Of a stretch of 64,000 nt of DNA, positions 52,438-60,334 are shown piece by piece. The position numbers and the translations under genes were made by a program. Position 1 is the first letter of the stretch. Each line of letters begins with the position of its first letter. The DNA is from Nesterenkonia sp. Act20 (lineage in GTDB: Bacteria; Actinomycetota; Actinomycetes; Actinomycetales; Micrococcaceae): positions 139,490 through 203,489 of the forward strand of contig NZ_JADPQH010000002.1 in the NCBI RefSeq assembly GCF_019173455.1, in the 5' to 3' direction. The notes below the pieces were generated by a model, which saw only the letters and a list, made by a program, of their open reading frames with translations, searched no databases and was not told the origin of the DNA.

Positions 52438-52861
52438 TCGCTGTGGTGGCGGGAGCGTTATCGTCGTCTCCGGTCCCTAAGGCGGGAGATTCCTCGCCTT
52501 GTTCCAGCCGCTTCGCGTAGGCGCTCTGCCACCCACACCATGGACAGTATTCGTTCATGAGCTGCTTCAGCGGAGAGCGCTTCTCACATGCGGGGCAGGT
52601 CTCCTTCTGTTCCACCGCTTCCTGCCACGCGACGGTCTCACGGTCGGTGCCCGCAGGAAAGTCGAGCCCGTAGCGAGCCGCAGTCTCAAAGGAGGCAAGC
52701 GCCGCGCGGATACGGATCCCGAGCAGCTCAACACCCGCTACTGAAACCATGATGTCAGCGTTGAGCACGAGGCCCTTGTCCAGCAGCGTCTCGACGACCT
52801 GCAACAGGGTGCCTTCGCGGTCCCGCTGCGGTTCCATCGCGTTGCCGGGCTGTCTCTCCAT
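52394..52861 (-). CDS. GvpA/GvpJ domain fused to a zinc-knuckle segment
   Basis: A 155-residue protein. The GvpA/J domain (about 17-65) reads TLLQVVETLLDKGLVLNADIMVSVAGVELLGIRIRAALASFETAARYGL. After a short linker four Cys occur as two CxxC pairs, CPAC (89-92) and CPWC (106-109), which would bind one zinc ion. An acidic/Pro tail follows. ATG 52861 has AAGGAGAG eight bases upstream, a better start than 52882. It belongs to the GvpJ/GvpM/GvpS family of minor wall proteins at the ends or seams of vesicles, with an unusual extra metal knuckle. Confidence 0.78.
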   Translation of the reverse strand: MERQPGNAMEPQRDREGTLLQVVETLLDKGLVLNADIMVSVAGVELLGIRIRAALASFETAARYGLDFPAGTDRETVAWQEAVEQKETCPACEKRSPLKQLMNEYCPWCGWQSAYAKRLEQGEESPALGTGDDDNAPATTANESPDESPSPAPAN

Positions 52862-52923
52862 GCCTGTACTCTCCTTGACCAATTGATGTACCCCTTCGCA
52901 GACGGACCGACGTCGCTGCGGTG

Positions 52924-53448
52924 TCAGGCGGTGGGACGCCCACGCACGTAGCGGTCGAGCCGGTCGTAGCTGAGAAGCTCTCCAGAGCTGTTCAGGTTCA
53001 CATCGTATTCCGCCAGGAGGTCCGCGGTGTCGGGAATACGCCGTGACTCCACCACTTCGAGCTTCACGTTCCAGCCCTCGTCCGTCTTGTGCACGCCGAC
53101 CACAGACTCTGCCGAGCGACCGGTCAGCCCAGAGAACTGTTCCATAGCCTTCCGGCTGGCCTGCACCGCACTCAGAGCGGCTCGTCGAGGCGGTCGAGAG
53201 GAATCCTCCTTGCTCGGCGCAGCTCGACGCGGCTCGGCAGAGGCTCTGGCCGGTTTCTCACCACCACCATCGCCTGAGCCGCCTTCCCTCTTCGCGGGTG
53301 CCTCCCTGCGTGGGGCGTTGGAACTCGTCTTCCGCTTCGGGGCGCCCTCCTGGCTGCTGCGAGCGGGACGGCGAGGTCGCTCCTGCGAGGATGCGGATTC
53401 CGCAGAGGACTCGGTGGACTTCGTCTCTTCCTCAGATTCGGCGTTCAC
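52924..53448 (-). CDS. gvpO: Gas vesicle protein GvpO
   Basis: A 174-residue protein. The C-terminal about 80 residues are the GvpO family core (KAMEQFSGLTGRSAESVVGVHKTDEGWNVKLEVVESRRIPDTADLLAEYDVNLNSSGELLSYDRLDRYVRG). GvpO is needed for vesicle synthesis in haloarchaea and is conserved in actinobacterial clusters. The first 85 residues are Ser/Arg/Lys/Glu-rich and likely disordered. The GTG start at 53448 has AAGGAG four bases upstream and lies eight bases after the gvpG stop. Confidence 0.92.
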   Translation of the reverse strand: MNAESEEETKSTESSAESASSQERPRRPARSSQEGAPKRKTSSNAPRREAPAKREGGSGDGGGEKPARASAEPRRAAPSKEDSSRPPRRAALSAVQASRKAMEQFSGLTGRSAESVVGVHKTDEGWNVKLEVVESRRIPDTADLLAEYDVNLNSSGELLSYDRLDRYVRGRPTA

Positions 53449-53456
53449 GGTGCTCC

Positions 53457-53699
53457 TTAGCGTTTGTTGCGTCGAGTCGACTCCAGGAGTCTGGTGACCA
53501 GTTCCTGTTCCAGCTGTGCGGCCCGTTCTTCAGTCAGTGTTCCGGCACGGCGGGCGTCTTCGACTTCGCGCAGTTTTCGACGGATCGTTCCTGGATCGTA
53601 GTACTGGCGCTCGGCTTCCTGGTAGATCTGCTCCGCGACCCAGACGGTTCCCTTCAACGGAGCCAACGGTGCCCCAAGGATGGAGGAGAAGAGCCCCAT
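53457..53699 (-). CDS. gvpG: Gas vesicle protein GvpG
   Basis: An 80-residue GvpG family protein with a conserved N-terminus MGLFSSILGAPLAPLKGTVWVAEQIYQEAE and a coiled-coil-like charged second half (IRRKLREVEDARRAGTLTEERAAQLEQELVTRLL). GvpG assists assembly. The ATG at 53699 follows the gvpF stop by five bases; the in-frame GTG at 53708 is inside the ribosome-binding site. Confidence 0.93.
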   Translation of the reverse strand: MGLFSSILGAPLAPLKGTVWVAEQIYQEAERQYYDPGTIRRKLREVEDARRAGTLTEERAAQLEQELVTRLLESTRRNKR

Positions 53700-53704
53700 A
53701 GGGA

Positions 53705-54454
53705 TCACACCTCCGGAACAAAGTCATACGGCGCCTGCGGGCCGACCAGTCTGAAGGTCAGGCGTGGATGCCTTTCCTCCGCGAGCTCTTCCACCGCCTC
53801 CTCGAAAGCCTCGGCGCCGTCGTAGGCCACCAGAACGGCGATCTCGGCGACGTCGTCGGGCTGGCCCTGCTCGTGGACGGCCATGTCTGCGGTCACCGTG
53901 CGGAGCTTCTCCAGGATGGGCTCGGCCTCTCCTGGCTGACGAGCTTCGAAGGCCTTCACGATGATCTCACCCAGACGGATGCGCTGAGGCCGCGTCTCAT
54001 CCTCCGTCGTTCCGGCGATCGTCTCGCGCAGCTGGGCAGCCTCTGGGACATCCTCGACGATCTCCCTCAGCAGGGTCTCCCGGTCGAACCGGACCAGCAA
54101 TGTGTACTGTGAGTGGCCGTCGATCGCCTGCAGCCCAGAGAGGTACCCGGATTCGCGAGGCTCGAGCACTTCAGCGCCGATGTCGGCATCTCCGGGAAGC
54201 ACGGTGCCGAAGGCCAGTGGGAGGACCGCAGTGGCTGAAGCCAGGGTGTCCAACAGACGCGTGTGCCCCAGCAGGTCCTCGGGGGTGCCCAGCACCTCTA
54301 CGGGGTCCATATCGCTGACCACCGCAGCCACGTTCCCATGAACCACCAGGCGGACGGGTTGCCCCTGAACGCCCTGGAGGGAGGGTGTGACTTCGGAATC
54401 CGCGTGGACTATGCCGTAGAGGTACTGGTCCCGGTTCGTGCCTGTCTCGCTCAT
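53705..54454 (-). CDS. gvpF: Gas vesicle protein GvpF (GvpL/GvpF family)
   Basis: A 249-residue GvpF protein, a minor component reported to contact GvpA at the vesicle's inner side. It has the family start [40 protein letters not shown], the long helical middle and the end [19 protein letters not shown]. The start overlaps the gvpA stop (ATGA), so the two are translationally coupled. Confidence 0.93.
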   Translation of the reverse strand: MSETGTNRDQYLYGIVHADSEVTPSLQGVQGQPVRLVVHGNVAAVVSDMDPVEVLGTPEDLLGHTRLLDTLASATAVLPLAFGTVLPGDADIGAEVLEPRESGYLSGLQAIDGHSQYTLLVRFDRETLLREIVEDVPEAAQLRETIAGTTEDETRPQRIRLGEIIVKAFEARQPGEAEPILEKLRTVTADMAVHEQGQPDDVAEIAVLVAYDGAEAFEEAVEELAEERHPRLTFRLVGPQAPYDFVPEV

Positions 54455-54867
54455 TCGGACTTGCTGCTCTGCTTCGCGGGACGCCGAGTGCGCCGAGGAG
54501 CTTCCTCCTCCTCGTCATCGTCGTCACCGGGAGTCAGCGCATTCTTGATGCCCTCGACTGCTCCCTGTGTCTTTCCGCGGGAACCGTCCTCGACCATTCC
54601 GCCCATGAGTTCGCTGAGGTCCTTGCCGCCCTGCTGGCGAAGGTCCAGGCGGTTGGTAGCCTCCGCGAAGCGAAGGTAGGTGTCCACGCTGGCGATCACG
54701 ATTCGCGCATCTATGGTGAGGATCTCGATGCCCACCAGGGAGACCCTGATGTACGCATCGATGACCAGGCCTTTGTCGAGGATGATCTCGACGACGTCGG
54801 CCAAGGAGCTCGATGAGGGGCGGTCCACATAGCTGCCCTGTGAGCGCTGCACTGTTCCTGTACTCAT
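54451..54867 (-). CDS. gvpA: Gas vesicle major structural protein GvpA
   Basis: A 138-residue protein. Residues about 20-75 are the conserved GvpA core, [49 protein letters not shown], the hydrophobic ribs that build the vesicle wall. It carries a longer tail than usual, with an acidic patch ([11 protein letters not shown]) and a basic end. ATG 54867 is preferred over 54873 for ribosome-binding spacing. A perfect hairpin at 54892-54911 precedes it. A gvpF gene follows in overlap. Confidence 0.93.
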   Translation of the reverse strand: MSTGTVQRSQGSYVDRPSSSSLADVVEIILDKGLVIDAYIRVSLVGIEILTIDARIVIASVDTYLRFAEATNRLDLRQQGGKDLSELMGGMVEDGSRGKTQGAVEGIKNALTPGDDDDEEEEAPRRTRRPAKQSSKSE

Positions 54868-54891
54868 TACCATTACCTACTCTCTGAGTGA

Positions 54892-54911
54892 CGCGCACGA
54901 TCACGTGCGCG
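54892..54911 (-). promoter_or_regulatory. Perfect RNA hairpin between the SRPBCC gene and gvpA
   Basis: CGCGCACG (54892-54899) and CGTGCGCG (54904-54911) form an 8-bp perfect stem with a four-base loop in the 49-base gap ahead of gvpA. No T-run follows, so it is not a typical terminator. It could stabilise or process the mRNA so that gvpA is expressed more than its neighbours. Confidence 0.6.
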
Positions 54912-54916
54912 GTGCC

Positions 54917-56071
54917 TCATCGGGGTTCGGGTTCTTCGTCAGCGTCTTGCGTTTCCTCGTCGTACTCGGCCTCGTCCTCGGCCGGTTCCTCCTCGGCGGG
55001 GGCCTCTTCTGCAGGCTCCTCCTCCTCGGCGTATTCGTCCTCGGCGGGAGCCTCCTCTTCAGGCTCCTCCTCCTCGGCGTATTCGTCCTCGGCGGGAGCC
55101 TCCTCTTCAGGCTCCTCTTCCTCGTAGTCCTCTTCGGTGGGGGCGTTCTCCGCGGGCTCTTCTTCCTCCGCGTAGTCGTCCTCCGCGTCGGAGTCCTCTT
55201 CACCTTCTGCGTCCGGCTCGGACTCCGCCTCAGGATCAGACTCCTCCTGCTGCTGAGCCTCTTCCTCCTCCGACTCCTGCTCGAGAGCGTCCTCGTGGGA
55301 CGTCACGACTTCGCCGTCGCGGATCTCACCGCGCCAGCCCTCCACGGACTCAGGGTCCAGGATGACCTCGGTCATCACGTGGTGGACGAAGAACTTCAGT
55401 TCCAGGCGGAATCGACGGCCCACCGCGCGCCAGAGATTTCCGGTGCGCTCCATGAAGCCTTGAGGGTGATACTCCCCAATGGTGAGCATCCGGGTGAGCG
55501 TAGGCGTGACCTCGTGGAAGCTCACGCTGCCGCTGATGTGCCCCTTCTCGCCTGTGGATTCCCAGACGATGTGCGAGTCAGCGACCTGTTCGGTGATGGT
55601 TGCTTCCCAGGTGCGGTGGGACAGGAAGACCTGACCCTTGAACTTGAGCTTGACGTCATCGAGCCGCTCGACGTTCTCGACCTTCTTCATGAAGTCAGGC
55701 CAGTTCTCGAACTCCGTGAAGGCGTTGTAGGCGGTCTTGAGCGGGACGCCCACATCGGTCCACTCAACGATGTTCATGAACTTGTTGTCGGAACCGCCGC
55801 CGGCCTTGGATCCGCCGCCGAACAGGCCCTTCACCTTGTCCCCGGCGCCAGCGGTGACAGCCGAAGCCGCGGCGCTGACCGGACTCTTGCCTTCCGCCAC
55901 CTTCTCGGCGCCCTTCTTGGCGCCTTCGCCCATAGAGCCTCCATTGCCGTCGAGGCGATCTGCGATCTTCTCGACCTGCTCACCCGCGGAGCTGAATGCT
56001 TTGCGACCGAGCGCCTGGGCGTAGTCGCCGACTTGGGACTTCAGTCCCCCGAAAATACCCTGATCGCTCAC
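54917..56071 (-). CDS. SRPBCC-domain gas-vesicle-cluster protein with acidic repeat tail
   Basis: A 384-residue protein. A Gly/Ala/Lys-rich N-terminal 95 residues (MSDQGIFGGLKSQVGDYAQALG) precede an SRPBCC/START-like domain at about 96-255 (EWTDVGVPLKTAYNAFTEFENWPDFMKKVENVERLDD and EVTPTLTRMLTIGEYHPQGF), a hydrophobic-ligand-binding fold. The last 120 residues are nearly all Glu/Asp/Ala/Pro, with a 16-residue unit encoded by an identical 48-base tandem repeat (55013-55060, 55061-55108). SRPBCC proteins occur in Streptomyces gas-vesicle clusters, probably as GvpZ or GvpY (recalled). Overlap of the stop of the preceding gene with the start (ATGA) ties it to this operon. Confidence 0.7.
   Translation of the reverse strand: MSDQGIFGGLKSQVGDYAQALGRKAFSSAGEQVEKIADRLDGNGGSMGEGAKKGAEKVAEGKSPVSAAASAVTAGAGDKVKGLFGGGSKAGGGSDNKFMNIVEWTDVGVPLKTAYNAFTEFENWPDFMKKVENVERLDDVKLKFKGQVFLSHRTWEATITEQVADSHIVWESTGEKGHISGSVSFHEVTPTLTRMLTIGEYHPQGFMERTGNLWRAVGRRFRLELKFFVHHVMTEVILDPESVEGWRGEIRDGEVVTSHEDALEQESEEEEAQQQEESDPEAESEPDAEGEEDSDAEDDYAEEEEPAENAPTEEDYEEEEPEEEAPAEDEYAEEEEPEEEAPAEDEYAEEEEPAEEAPAEEEPAEDEAEYDEETQDADEEPEPR
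55013..55108. repeat. 48-base tandem direct repeat inside the SRPBCC gene
   Basis: Two identical 48-base units (55013-55060 and 55061-55108), followed by a partial third, encode the acidic tail. The array stays in frame and is a coding repeat that could vary in copy number by slippage. Confidence 0.9.
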
Positions 56072-56874
56072 TTCTTGGCTCCCTGGCTCTTGCTGGAGGA
56101 TGAGGCAGGCTTGCGCGTGGACGTGCCTGAAGTCGACTTACGAGTCGACGCGCCGGAGCTCGACTGCTTCCGGGTTCCGCTGGTGCTGCGCTTGGCGGGG
56201 GCCTTGGTCCCCGTGCTGGAGGAGGACTGCGACTTCGTCGTCGTCCGTTTCCGCGGAGCAGCCTTGGGCTTCTCCTGCGCTGCGGGCTTCTCTTCGGCCT
56301 CGTCCTGCGCGGGAGCCTCTTCAGCCTCGTCCTGCGCGGGAGCCTCTTCAGCCTCGTCCTCCGCGGGAGCCTCTTCAGCCTCGTCCTCCGCGGGAGCCTC
56401 TTCAGCCTCGTCCTCCGCGGGAGCCTCTTCAGCCTCGTCCTGCGCGGGAGCCTCTTCAGCTTCATCCTCCGCAGGGGCCTCTTCAGCCTGGTCCTCTGCA
56501 GAAGCGTCCTCACCTGAGGACTGCTCGTCCTCAGATTCGTCCTTCTGGGGTCCCTTCGAATCGAGGGACGCGTTGAGCTTCTCGGTCTGTTCCTGGAGCT
56601 TGCTGCTGACGGCGTCGACACCCTTCGTGACCACGGCGGTTGCAGCGCCTCGACCGGACTCGGCAAGTCGCCCGGACAGCTTCTCCTGGAGATCCTTCAA
56701 CTCGGGTGAGGAGTCGGTGAACTTCTTGAACGTCTCCTGCAGCTGGTTCCGGTTCTTGAAAAGTGTGGAGCCCGATGCGGCGGCAGCCACGGTGAACGCG
56801 AGCTTCAGTTTTTTGGTACGTCCTAGTAGGTAGCCGCCCAAAAGCAGCCCGGTGACCTTCATCTTGTTGTTCAC
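56068..56874 (-). CDS. Gas-vesicle-cluster protein with conserved N-terminus and acidic/basic repeat tail
   Basis: A 268-residue protein. Residues 1-105 form the ordered part: KVTGLLLGGYLLGRTKKLKLAFTVAAAASGS, then SPELKDLQEKLSGRLAESGRGAATAVVTKGVDAVSSKLQEQTEKL (coiled-coil-like). From about residue 120 it has eight copies of a nine-residue acidic unit (AEEAPAEDE), encoded by seven near-identical 27-base repeats, then a Ser/Thr/Lys/Arg tail. Its N-terminal part resembles a small conserved protein of Streptomyces gas-vesicle clusters (possibly GvpY; recalled). GTG 56874 with GGAGG six bases upstream is chosen over the 56904 start. It is the first gene of the operon. Confidence 0.65.
   Translation of the reverse strand: MNNKMKVTGLLLGGYLLGRTKKLKLAFTVAAAASGSTLFKNRNQLQETFKKFTDSSPELKDLQEKLSGRLAESGRGAATAVVTKGVDAVSSKLQEQTEKLNASLDSKGPQKDESEDEQSSGEDASAEDQAEEAPAEDEAEEAPAQDEAEEAPAEDEAEEAPAEDEAEEAPAEDEAEEAPAQDEAEEAPAQDEAEEKPAAQEKPKAAPRKRTTTKSQSSSSTGTKAPAKRSTSGTRKQSSSGASTRKSTSGTSTRKPASSSSKSQGAKK
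56297..56485. repeat. 27-base tandem repeat array in the first gas-vesicle-operon gene
   Basis: Seven near-identical 27-base units (GCCTCGTCCTGCGCGGGA is the start of one) are in frame and encode AEEAPAEDE-type repeats. Units differ mainly by tgc/tcc codons. Confidence 0.9.
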
Positions 56875-57070
56875 GTTGTTCCTCCCTGAAAGCGCATCCA
56901 GCACTTCGCATCTGGTCGGGAATATGTCAGGACCGTCTTCAAGCTAACCACGGCACCTGGACGTTCCCTCACAGTCTGCACGCCACAGCCCGACCAGCGA
57001 AAGCCCCTGCGGTCGGAAAAGGAGGAAGGAATCACCGGATTCGCCCCGGCACGGGCGGAACATGCGCGAC

Positions 57071-57595
57071 TCAGTACCGCCGCACGGCCTCCGGGTTGGA
57101 TTCCATGTCCCGGCGCACCTCGCGGGCGATCTTGCGTTCCACGATGAAGCTCAGGAACGGCACCACGCCGCCGAGGACGATCGTGATCAGCCGGCCGATC
57201 TTCCAGTTCATCAGATACCAGAGCCGGAATCCGGCGATGATGTAGATGACGTAGATCCAGCCGTGGACCACTGCGGTCCAATAGGAAATCCCCGTCCCGT
57301 CCACCACGGATTCCTTCGGGTAGAAGCCCAGCGTGTTCTCGGCCCCTGCGGCGGTGGTGCCACCGGCGTAGAGCTCGTAGCCGAAGCCGTAGTCCATGAT
57401 CATCTTGGCCACCAGGATCAGCAGCATGATGCCGGTGGCGAAGGCGAAGAACTTATAGAACGTCAGCGAGCCCCGGATCTGCGCGGCGGTGCCGGCGAAG
57501 CGCCGCTGCTTGGGCCGCGGCGGCGCGGGCGGGATGTCGTCAGCCGCACCCGAACCGGTAGAGCCAGTCGAGCCGGTCGTCGAGGAATCAGTCAT
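57071..57595 (-). CDS. DUF3817 family membrane protein
   Basis: A 174-residue protein with four hydrophobic segments. The DUF3817 domain is seen as TFYKFFAFATGIMLLILVAKMIMDYGFG, VHGWIYVIYIIAGFRLWYLMNWKIGRLITIVLGGVVPFLSFIVERK. A Gly/Thr/Ser/Pro-rich cytosolic N-terminus precedes it. Function unknown. It starts six bases after the SURF1 stop, so it is co-transcribed, perhaps with an accessory respiratory role. About 190 bases separate it from the gas-vesicle operon. Confidence 0.88.
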   Translation of the reverse strand: MTDSSTTGSTGSTGSGAADDIPPAPPRPKQRRFAGTAAQIRGSLTFYKFFAFATGIMLLILVAKMIMDYGFGYELYAGGTTAAGAENTLGFYPKESVVDGTGISYWTAVVHGWIYVIYIIAGFRLWYLMNWKIGRLITIVLGGVVPFLSFIVERKIAREVRRDMESNPEAVRRY

Positions 57596-57601
57596 GCGTC
57601 G

Positions 57602-58432
57602 TCAGTCTTTCGTTTGGTTCTGCTCGCGCAGCGCGAGCTGTTCGGCCCGCCACTGCTCCTGCCATTCGCGGTCCAGCCGCGCTTCCTCCAGCTGCTTCTC
57701 GTGGTCGTCCTTGACCAGGCGCCACCACAGGTAGAAGGCGAATCCGGCGAAGACCACCCATTCCACGCCGTAGAACAGGTTCAGCCAGTTGAAGCCCGTG
57801 GCCTCGGGCTGCGGCCCCACCTCCACCGGTTCAAGAGCCGAGGACGACGACGCCGCCCCCACCTCTTCTCCAGCGCCGTTGAGCATCTCAAAGGCCACCA
57901 CGAACCCGGAGTACCCGGGCTGGTCCCAGACGTTGATGAGCTCTGCTGGGGAGAGCGCCGGGAAGATCTGTGTGCCGTCGGCGGTGTACTCCCGCGGACC
58001 TGGGCCCGGAGCCTCGGGCGGCAGCAGTCGGCCGTGGATCATGAGCTCCTCCCCCGCCGGAAGCTCATCAGCGTCCGCGGGATCGGCCACCCAGCCGCGG
58101 ACCACGGGGATGATGTTCTCCCCCGGGGCGTCGTCCGGCCGGAAGGCGGCGATCACCCAGTAGCCGCTCTCACCTTCTTGCAGCCGCTCCTCGATGAGCA
58201 CCTGCGTGCCCTCCAGGAACTCGCCGCTGAAATCCACGATCCGGTCCGCCTCGGCCACGGTCATCGCCTGCTCGGGCTGATGGACCTCGGTGAGCGGCAC
58301 AGGAGTTTCGGTGATGGATTCCGTGGGGACCGGTTCGGTCTCGGACTGGCTGAACTGCCAGGCGCTCAGCACCACGAAGACGGAGGCCAGAACCAGCGCG
58401 AGGACTAGAGTTCCGATCCATTTGGGCTGCAT
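57602..58432 (-). CDS. SURF1 family protein (cytochrome oxidase assembly)
   Basis: A 276-residue SURF1-type membrane protein that assists insertion of heme into cytochrome c oxidase. The N-terminal helix (WIGTLVLALVLASVFVVLSAWQFSQSE), the large extracytoplasmic domain with VVRGWVADPADADELPAGEELMIHGRLLPPE (conserved GW and G-R-L motif) and the C-terminal helix YGVEWVVFAGFAFYLWWRLVKDD are typical. An upstream extended frame exists to 58519; the ATG at 58432 or a GTG 15 bases earlier are both possible. Confidence 0.9.
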   Translation of the reverse strand: MQPKWIGTLVLALVLASVFVVLSAWQFSQSETEPVPTESITETPVPLTEVHQPEQAMTVAEADRIVDFSGEFLEGTQVLIEERLQEGESGYWVIAAFRPDDAPGENIIPVVRGWVADPADADELPAGEELMIHGRLLPPEAPGPGPREYTADGTQIFPALSPAELINVWDQPGYSGFVVAFEMLNGAGEEVGAASSSSALEPVEVGPQPEATGFNWLNLFYGVEWVVFAGFAFYLWWRLVKDDHEKQLEEARLDREWQEQWRAEQLALREQNQTKD

Positions 58433-58494
58433 GGCGGTCTTGAGCACCCACCAAGGATACGCGTCGTGGACCAGGCAGGGGCGCCGTCGTCGTG

Positions 58495-58519
58495 ATATTT
58501 CTACAATCGGTAGAAACAT
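58495..58519. promoter_or_regulatory. 25-base palindromic operator between SURF1 and VOC genes
   Basis: ATATTTCTAC (58495-58504) and GTAGAAACAT (58510-58519) are inverted repeats matching nine of ten pairs around a five-base centre. Placed between divergent genes, it is a likely binding site for a dimeric repressor; the regulator is unknown. Confidence 0.5.
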
Positions 58520-58584
58520 TTCGAATACGTATGACTTTCTCCGAGGATTTAATTCTGAACGGCACCTGGTGCCATGATTGCCCC

Positions 58585-59229
58585 ATGATGCGCCTCGATC
58601 ACGTCTCGTATGCAGTGGGTCCCGACGGAATGACAGCCACGGTGGAACGGATCACCGATGCTTTGGGCGTGGAACGCGTCCGCGGCGGCATGCATCCCCG
58701 GTTCGGCACCCGGAATGCGATCATCCCGCTGGCCAATCGGCAGTACCTGGAGATCGTCGAAGTCCTGGACCACCCCAGCGCGGACAAGGCGCCCTTCGGC
58801 CAGGCGGTCCGCAACCGCTCCCAGATGGGCGGCGGCTGGATGGGCTGGTGCGTGAGCGTCGATGACCTCTCCCCCTTCGAAGAGCGGCTGGGACGCAAGG
58901 CCGTGCCGGGCAACCGCAAGTTCCCCGACGGCCAGGAGCTCACCTGGCAGCAGATCGGCATCAAGGGGCTCATCGCCGACCCCCAGGTCCCCTACCTGCT
59001 GCGCTGGAACGACGGAACCGACGAGCTGCACCCCTCCCAGGCCTATCCCCCAGAGGCTTCGCTGACCAGGCTGAGCATCGCCGGATCACCCGACCGGGTC
59101 ACCGAATGGCTGGCCTGCCCGAATGTGGACCCCTTCGAGGATGTCGACGTGGAGTGGATCGCCCCCTCCGGCACCCCGGGCATCATGTCGGTCACGTTCA
59201 ACAGCCCCAAGGGCAGTGTCACCATCTGA
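58585..59229 (+). CDS. VOC family protein (glyoxalase-like)
   Basis: A 214-residue protein of the vicinal oxygen chelate superfamily. It begins MMRLDHVSYAVGPDG, the common start of VOC proteins, and has a repeated beta-alpha layout, RFGTRNAIIPLANRQYLEIVEVLDHP in the first module and RLSIAGSPDRVTEWL in the second. Some family members bind a metal and handle small electrophiles; the substrate here is unknown. Either Met 58585 or 58588 could be the start. It converges on the methyltransferase gene. Confidence 0.78.
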   Translation: MMRLDHVSYAVGPDGMTATVERITDALGVERVRGGMHPRFGTRNAIIPLANRQYLEIVEVLDHPSADKAPFGQAVRNRSQMGGGWMGWCVSVDDLSPFEERLGRKAVPGNRKFPDGQELTWQQIGIKGLIADPQVPYLLRWNDGTDELHPSQAYPPEASLTRLSIAGSPDRVTEWLACPNVDPFEDVDVEWIAPSGTPGIMSVTFNSPKGSVTI

Positions 59230-59260
59230 GCTGCGGAGAACGCCCCTCGCCGGTTCTTGA

Positions 59261-60334
59261 TCACCGCCCCGCTGCGCCACGCGTCAGCACTCCGAGCCGG
59301 CTGAGACCCCTCTCCTGCGGGATGAACTCTGGGAAGCGCGTCCGCCAGGAATCCAGGATGTCGGCCTCGTCCTTGCGGTTGGTGTCATCGAGGATGATGG
59401 TCGCCTCCGGCGAGAGCCGGTCCCGCAGCACGGGCAGCGCGGGGAATCTCGCTTTGGGACCGGTGGCCTTCGGCGGACCGTCGATGAGCAGCAGGTCGAC
59501 ATCCTGCAGGTCTGAGAAGGCATCGACGTCGTACCAGTTGAACGTCTCACCCTCCACCTCGATGGCCCGCAATGGCGCCAGCCGCAGGTCGACGGTCTCG
59601 CTCAGACCATGTCGTTCCAATCCCTCCCGGGTCTTCGTCGCATAGGACTCCAGGTGGTCGATCGAGACCATCTCGATGCCCAGCTCCCGGCAGAGATAGC
59701 CCACCCAGATCGTGGACGTCCCGCTCCCGATCTCGACAATGCGGGTGGGGCGCTTGGAGCGGACGAGATGCAGCAGATGCAGCAGGGACTGCGCATCCAA
59801 CGCAAAGCCGCCCGTCGGTGGCATGGGGACATCGGAGGAGACGGGGCGGGGATAGAGCTGAAGCAGTGATTCCATCTGGCGCACCACATTCTCGTTCCCA
59901 CGGCGGGTGCTGCTGAGGCTGTTCTTCTCGGCCTCCTGCACGCGCTTGCGCAGAGCCACGAGATGCTCGCGGTCCTGCGCGGCCGCACTGGCCCAGGCCT
60001 TCGTGTTGGATCGGAGGTCCGTGACCTGTGACCGCACATCGGTCAGCGCCTCATCTGAGGCCTTGTGCTTCTTCGAAGATGCGTTCAGGAGATCCTGAGT
60101 GTGCTGATCGGCCCGCTTATTGGTGAGGGACAGACGCCGCATCTCCTGGAGCAATGCATTCTGGACCCGAAGGACCATCACGCCCAGAGCTGCCACTGCG
60201 CCGAGCACGGCTGCTCCAGGCACCCACACCTCCGGGCCCGTGCCTGCCACGACGAGCACGGCCAAAGCCACCACCAGCACCGCAATGACGGCGATGGCCT
60301 GATTCTTCGATATTCCCAGCAAGCGGTCCTCCAC
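59261..60334 (-). CDS. Membrane-anchored class I SAM-dependent methyltransferase
   Basis: A 357-residue protein. Two hydrophobic helices near the start (about 8-55), then a coiled coil (about 65-150) and a methyltransferase domain. The domain shows RIVEIGSGTSTIWVGYLC (SAM motif I), VSIDHLESYATKTREGL (acidic end of beta 2) and LLLIDGPPKATGPKARFPALPVL. The layout, with the membrane anchor and long coiled coil, suggests modification of a cell-surface glycan or polymer. GTG 60334 is chosen because of GGAACGAGA upstream; the longer frame to 60577 lacks a site. It diverges from a glycerophosphotransferase gene. Confidence 0.75.
   Translation of the reverse strand: MEDRLLGISKNQAIAVIAVLVVALAVLVVAGTGPEVWVPGAAVLGAVAALGVMVLRVQNALLQEMRRLSLTNKRADQHTQDLLNASSKKHKASDEALTDVRSQVTDLRSNTKAWASAAAQDREHLVALRKRVQEAEKNSLSSTRRGNENVVRQMESLLQLYPRPVSSDVPMPPTGGFALDAQSLLHLLHLVRSKRPTRIVEIGSGTSTIWVGYLCRELGIEMVSIDHLESYATKTREGLERHGLSETVDLRLAPLRAIEVEGETFNWYDVDAFSDLQDVDLLLIDGPPKATGPKARFPALPVLRDRLSPEATIILDDTNRKDEADILDSWRTRFPEFIPQERGLSRLGVLTRGAAGR

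Noticed and set aside
55013-56485. Regularly spaced repeats resembling a CRISPR array
   Set aside because: The units are directly adjacent with no variable spacers, in frame with two open genes, and encode Glu/Ala/Pro-rich tails.
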